60,608 nucleotides of DNA from Rachicladosporium sp. CCFEE 5018 (lineage: Eukaryota; Ascomycota; Dothideomycetes; Cladosporiales; Cladosporiaceae): positions 473,240-533,847 of the forward strand of contig KZ111143.1 in the NCBI GenBank assembly GCA_002077045.2, in the 5' to 3' direction. Each line of letters starts with the position of its first letter. Within the stretch, counting starts at the first letter, position 1. The notes under the pieces were generated by a model. That model was not told the origin of the DNA. It ran no database searches and saw nothing but the letters and a program-made list of their open reading frames with translations. The translations under genes and the position numbers were made by a program. Below, piece by piece: positions 55,733 through 60,608 of the stretch.

Positions 55733-56540
55733 TTACAGCGCGCCAATCAAGCCGATGTCACTCCGAGACCACAGTCCTCCTAGCATCGCGCCCAGCAAGA
55801 GCAATACCGGGGTAGCAATTCTTCGATTCCTTTCCGCATTCTCCCACAACCCAGAAGTGAACAACTTCGGATCTGAGAACAGATCGCAGTAATTCGATGT
55901 CAACACCACACTGGTCAGCCCATTATATTGTAGTACTCGACTCGTCACAGCTTGATTCGCGGACTGGAATGCGATCAAGGCAATAGGAACGCCGACCCAG
56001 AGACTAAAGCGTGCTTCTCTGCTGGTCTTCGGTCCCAGTGTGACTATCAAAGCTGCTGCCGTCATCATGACTAGCTGCAGAAGGTACGACGAGACTAAGA
56101 CCCAGCGTTTGCGTGGCGACAGGACTCGATGATAGGTGCTGAAGAAGCAGCTTCCGAGGCAGAGGCAGAGAATGCTGGTGCCAGACCTGAGCCAGCGGTC
56201 GTCTTCGGCGGGTGCGATGAGGCCGAGTCCTAGGTATATTGTGTTGCCTGTGTGGGCATTAGCCACATGCAGTGCATGAGAGAGCGCGGCGACATGGTCA
56301 GCCCATACCTGTTTGCATGCTCACGAAACTGCCCCAGATGAATACGCTGCTGCTATCGAGAAGTCCCGAGCAGGCTAGGAGAGCCAGATCTGCCTATGAC
56401 TCGCTAATGTCCGCGACCAAGTGAATGTGAAGCCGAGCCGTTAACGCATGGCTGTTCTCTGACTCTTGGAGCAGTGGCGTGGTCTCATGCTCGCTCTCGT
56501 GAACGGCTGTGTCCGTCGTGGCTCGGGTCTGGCTCGGCAT
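55733..56540 (-). pseudogene. DUF1275 (YoaK-type) membrane protein, interrupted by an in-frame stop
   Basis: Exon 1 56540-56309 and exon 2 56247-55733 would encode 248 residues. Exon 1 begins MPSQTRATTDTAVHESEHET, then RLHIHLVADISES. A TAG stop lies at 56396-56394, directly followed in the same frame by the conserved ADLALLACSGLLDSSSVFIW and GSFVSMQTGNT. In related proteins a Trp commonly sits at this site (WxDL), so TGG to TAG is a likely change. Exon 2 has the remaining membrane helices (VLVSSYLLQLVMMTAAALIV, LWVGVPIALIAFQSANQAV). DUF1275 proteins are small fungal and bacterial membrane proteins of unknown transport role. If the stop is real, only a 48-residue N-terminal piece remains. Confidence 0.7.
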
Positions 56541-56993
56541 GGGTAGTTCGGGTAGAATTCTCACAAGGGGCCACCTCCAGCATTCAATGGTCTGTCGTGG
56601 ACTGTCCGCAAGCGCGTATAGGCGCAGCGGCTTCCCGGTAGCCGAGCCGCCAAGCACGCGAGCAAGGATGCACTCGCAGGGACCATGGCGGAAGTGTCAG
56701 CATTGAAAGACTCATGGCACCATTTGTCACCACCGCACTGATGTGGTTCGACTTGTCTGCTCGACATGCGCAGCACTCCATGCGACTGACTACATTGGGC
56801 ATCGCGCGAGGCTGAGTCTGCAGCATGCGATGCTGCATACCGTATGGCCGCCCAGACGGTGGCCGGTTTGAAGACCGACTGCAACCCACAAAGGAGACAT
56901 TCCTATGAACTCCAATGAAGCCCGCTTCTAACCTGTTTACTTTCTGTTGTTTCTTATTGCTGTTCGCTAACAGTGTCGCGATCATCCGCTGAG
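56541..56993. other. Divergent intergenic region
   Basis: 453 bases between the DUF1275 gene (minus) and the Zn2Cys6 gene (plus). No gene was recognised. Confidence 0.45.
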
Positions 56994-58747
56994 ATGTCAA
57001 CCAAAGGAGCCTCTCAGGTGTACAGAAACTCGACTACGCCAGAGTGTGTACCTGCCATGCATTTCCGACCTAGGAGATCGCACGCGAAATCGAGAGTCGG
57101 TTGCCTGAGGTGTAAGCAACAGCGCAAGAAGGTGAGCGCACGTCGATGCACATGCGAGAGGAAATGGCGAGGTGACGAAGCGTCTAGTGTGACGAGTTAC
57201 GGCCGAGCTGCTCCAGATGCTTAAGCGGAGGTCGCGCTTGCGAGTGGCCGCCAGGAAGTTCGCCGACCATCGCTCCCAAGGTATCGAAACAACGGTCTGC
57301 CATTGACGGAGGCGCTGAAAGGCTTTGCAGTCCTTCGTTAAGCGATGGAGAGAGGTCTCGCAGAACCTACCCATCCGCTAGCGAAAACAAGATGCTCAAG
57401 CCGATGACCTTGGACTTCAACTTTCGTCCATCAAGGCATGGCGTGCGGGATATGTCCCCGTTGAGTATGACCGATCTGGAGAGTGAACTCTTGAGCCACT
57501 ACATTGCGCATACCGCACAGACTATCCCATTCGACGCAGCTGGCCTGTCTGCCCTCCAAATCGGCATTCCCGGGCTGGCACTGCAAAGCCGACCAGTGAT
57601 GTGTTCTCTACTGGCACTTGCAGCAGCGTGCAAATGTGTGGACCTCCTGAACGAGAATTTAGACCATCCTGACATGCGCAAGACGGTCAGCGAGCTGCTC
57701 GAATTCGCTGAAACGCGGCACCAGGAGTCTGTTAGGCTCATACAGGATGTCATCCACGACGCTGGACAGAGTAGCTACGTGCTAGCAAATGCCGCGATGA
57801 TGGTGTGCTTCGCGCCAGCAAGTCACTGCATCAATATAAGACTGTCGCAGATCACTCCGCTGACCATGCCTCGAACTCCATCGGATGGACTACGCTATGT
57901 TCTCCTGACACGAGCCCCCTACCTTGCATTCGAAGGCCTCACTTTCCGCCAAGACTCGGCACAGTCTGAGATATCAGACCACGAATCCAATGTTGAGCAG
58001 TACCCAGAAGACACTCCAGCGGGCGGCGAAGCTCACGCATCCGCGAACACGATGGCAAACGCATATAATGAACAATGCCATGCGTTGTTCCCTGTCCTGC
58101 GTGCAACATACGGCGCGGCGCTCAGCGAGTTGCGTGCTCGATCAAGCTCGGCACTCGAATTTGGCCAACTCTGTGGCGGACCGGGCGGCTTCTGTGAATG
58201 CGATCGATGTTCATGCGCATCCGCCATGGATCTGCTGAGCGCGATCTTCCGGAACGTCTTCGCCGATAGCAACCAGGCGGGTACGGCCAGGTCGAAGGTA
58301 CTACCGGACAGCAATGCGGGCGACCTTGCGCCCTGGCTTCGTCGCTTCGTCCAGAACGCAGTGTCGGCATCCGGTGTGCGGCCACTACGTTACACGATCC
58401 TCAACTTCGTGCAAAGGGCGCCGACTGGGTTCATAGAGTTACTTCGCCGAGAGCTCGGAGATGAGTCGCCTTCAAGTCCAACTGATCTCGTTTTGGCTGT
58501 CTTTGCACCTCCACGATGTGAGGATATAGTAGTCACGATGGCTCTTAACATCTTCGCACACTGGCTGGTGCTCCTTCTGCTGTTAGATGAAGTCTGGTGG
58601 ATCGGACCTATTGGCAAATTCGAGCTCGATCGGCTGACCAAGCGTATGGTAGAAGTCCACTCAAGTGAGCTTGGGGTTGACGGTCAGCCGACAGACTGGT
58701 GGCCAGGACGTATGGATGCGATGTACAAGATGTTGCATACTGGATGA
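56994..58747 (+). CDS. Zn(II)2Cys6 transcription factor
   Basis: Exon 1 56994-57131 and exon 2 57188-58747 encode about 565 residues. The binuclear cluster is split by the intron: SRVGCLRCKQQRKK in exon 1, CDELRPSCSRCLSGGRACEW in exon 2, giving the full six-Cys pattern. A Ser/Arg linker follows, then a fungal-specific regulatory region (DLESELLSHYIAHTAQTIPF and LQIGIPGLALQSRPVMCSLL), typical of C6 regulators near transport or metabolite genes. The frame from 57188 is open throughout. The start at 56994 (MSTKGASQVYR) lies about 70 residues after an upstream GTG that has no support. The target genes are unknown; the TRI12-type exporter and the SDR are candidates by proximity. Confidence 0.85.
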
Positions 58748-59390
58748 GCACTTGATGAGCACAGCAGCGTCTGCGTTCGTGTTGAGACCACATTGCTACG
58801 TGTTATATCGAGGGGTCGCTGGTAGCATATAGGTCCGTCGCCTTTAGCGGACTCTACATGAGCTTGAGATCCTTTCTCTTTCGCCGCGCATGGCCCTTAC
58901 GGAGATGGAGCCGAATGGAAATCGGAATCTCTATGCGACGGGCTCTCGGTCTGCCTGTGACACGACGGCAGAGCCTGTGAAAGTGACACGCATAACCCCA
59001 ACAATGATGTCCCAGTGCTCTACTTCTGTTGCCCATCGACCGCATCACACGCAACAGTCTGCGCACTAACAAGGCTGACAGGTGCTATGGTAAGCCACCG
59101 GGTTTTGCAAAACTCTGGCCAACCCGAATCCGAACCAGTGACGGAATGAACGCGCAGGCAGCTCAAATACTCAGTCAGCAAACCGTAACACCGTACATTG
59201 ACTTCACTCGTGCAGTGCTGTTGATTCCAAAAGTTCAATGGTCAGCGCCCGAATGCCCGATATGGATGTGCGATATAAACCCAAGGCAGGTACGTATGGT
59301 ACAGTGCCATAGTCTTCGTCGCACATCTCAACTTCCCAAGCGGTATCTGAACTACATTTCCTTGCAAGTGTCGCAGACCAATTGCACATC
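58748..59390. other. Intergenic region upstream of the SDR
   Basis: 643 bases between the Zn2Cys6 gene and the SDR, both on the plus strand. The SDR promoter should be here. No gene was recognised. Confidence 0.45.
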
Positions 59391-60202
59391 ATGAGCAAAC
59401 CAATCGCAATCCTTCTCGGCGCCGGTAAGGGTGTCGGTGCAAGCGTGACTCAGATGCTCCAGGGAAAGGGCTATAGGGTCGCCTCTGTGTCGCGTTCTGG
59501 TGCCCAAATTAATAACCAGAACACATTGTCTCTCGCCTACGACCTCAGCACGCCCACCAACGTGAGCGCTGTCTTCAAGAAAGTCCGCGACGCCTGGGGC
59601 GAACCAAGTGTGATTGTGTACAATGGTAAGTTCGCAAGCTCATCGGACCATGATGCATAAAGCTGATGGACCATGCAGGCGCCGCTCTCCACCCCACCAA
59701 CTACAAGACGCCATTCGACGTCAGCCTCGAGCACTTCGAGCAAGACCTCGCGGTCAACACGATTTCCCCGTTCGTGGCTCTAAAAGAAGCCGTTGCGAGC
59801 TTCAGCAAGATCTCCTCTTCGGCCACTGGCACTTTCGTCTTCGTCGGCAACTGCCTCAACGAGGCTCCCCTGGCCGATAAGGGTCTCCTGACGCTCGGAA
59901 CCGGCAAGAGTGCTGCAGCATTCCTGGTCAGCAGTGCTGCAAATGCCGCAGCCGCCAATGAGAAGGACTCGCGGTAAGTGAGGGAATGATGCCAGAGTTG
60001 GACTGGACTTCGCTGAGATTGTTATCATAGCTTCTACTACATTGACCAGCGGACCGAACAGGGAGATCCCATGCTGAAGGGCGTTGATGGAGCTGCTCAT
60101 GCTGAATTTATCGAGGAGCTGATCGATGGCAAGGCGAATGTGCCTGCGTTAGCCACGTTCGCGAAAGATCAGGGGTACAAGTCCTTTCCTCGTCTTACTT
60201 GA
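59391..60202 (+). CDS. Short-chain dehydrogenase/reductase
   Basis: Three exons (59391-59625, 59679-59973, 60031-60202) encode about 233 residues. The Rossmann motif AILLGAGKGVGASVTQ is near the N-terminus; SVIVYNGAA corresponds to the NAG strand. FVFVGN and GTGKSAAAFLVSSAANAA stand where the catalytic Ser and YxxxK lie in typical SDRs, but the expected Tyr-x-x-x-Lys is not clear here, so this may be an atypical or inactive member. The tail runs to YKSFPRLT. Introns (53 and 57 nt) join in frame. The substrate is unknown. Confidence 0.8.
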
Positions 60203-60608
60203 AAGCATTAGTAGTGTAGCATAGTCGGTATATGAGATCTTGCTCCCGGACCTTTAAGCCTTTGGTGGGCCTAGTATAGTCCTGTCAATTGGATTCACTA
60301 CCATACAATGGCTAGAAACATTTGTTCGTCACCTCTACCAGAAATGGTCAGCGATCCAATCGCTAGATGGATGTGGCAGCAAGGACTCGTCCTTGACTGT
60401 AGTGAAATGACAGTGTTTTGAACCTTGCAGTACATTTACCAGTGCTATTTACACTAGTCTGGGGATAATTGGCATTCTGAAGCGACAAGTACCGGATCTT
60501 ACAAGACAGTCTCCCTCCGCCTTTCCACGCCGTTCACCACATCGACTCTACACCAACAAGCCCCTCTTCGCCAGCCTCAACGAGACATTGATGACACTCG
60601 CCGTCGCA
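60203..60608. other. End of window, no gene seen
   Basis: 406 bases after the SDR. No open frame with a recognisable family. A gene could begin beyond the window edge. Confidence 0.45.

Noticed and set aside
50419..60202. A complete secondary-metabolite cluster
   Set aside because: Exporter and regulators are present, but there is no polyketide, peptide or terpene synthase in the window.

Overview
The window is 60.6 kb of filamentous ascomycete nuclear DNA (Pezizomycotina, most likely Dothideomycetes). The evidence is short introns of about 50-75 nt with GT..AG borders and CTAAC/CTGAC-like branch points, dense genes on both strands, and fungal families such as WSC sensor, TRI12-type MFS, Zn2Cys6 regulator, Ubp8, Rrg8-like and CBP6-like proteins. 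The species cannot be named from sequence alone. It is a draft assembly: one 100-N gap (25539-25638) has a 600-bp near-identical copy on each side.

Left part (1-24 kb), dense housekeeping: a WSC-domain membrane protein, an AMMECR1 protein, a small lineage-type protein, eIF2A, mitochondrial ClpP, a Rrg8-like protein, a lone P450, the SAGA deubiquitinase Ubp8, complex I NDUFA9, proteasome Rpn9, Mog1, a SprT/GCNA-like protease, a catalase-family protein, a LETM1-like protein and an FHA splicing factor (SNIP1/Pml1).

Middle (24.9-47.6 kb): a coiled-coil protein whose 5' end is repeated across the gap, a Ser/Thr-rich secreted-type protein, a large Sec7-PH ARF exchange factor, a BTB protein, a LACTB2-like metallo-hydrolase, an unusually long mitochondrial IF-2 carrying CCHC zinc knuckles, a CBP6/UQCC2-like complex III assembly factor, an unknown proline-rich protein and an F-box protein.

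Right part (47.6-60.6 kb) starts with 2.8 kb without a convincing gene and looks more accessory: a C2H2 regulator, a TRI12-type exporter, an augmin HAUS1-like subunit, a DUF1275 membrane protein, a Zn2Cys6 regulator and a short-chain dehydrogenase.

About seven genes have mitochondrial roles, and several sit in divergent pairs with short shared promoters (ClpP/Rrg8-like 79 bp, IF-2/CBP6-like 187 bp). Three genes are interrupted as assembled: Rpn9 by a frameshift in a CT run, and the catalase-like and DUF1275 genes by single in-frame stops. I found no complete secondary-metabolite cluster, CRISPR array, rRNA, convincing tRNA or intact mobile element. The most distinctive signal is the zinc-knuckle extension of mitochondrial IF-2. 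Exon borders were read by eye from splice signals and frame continuity.
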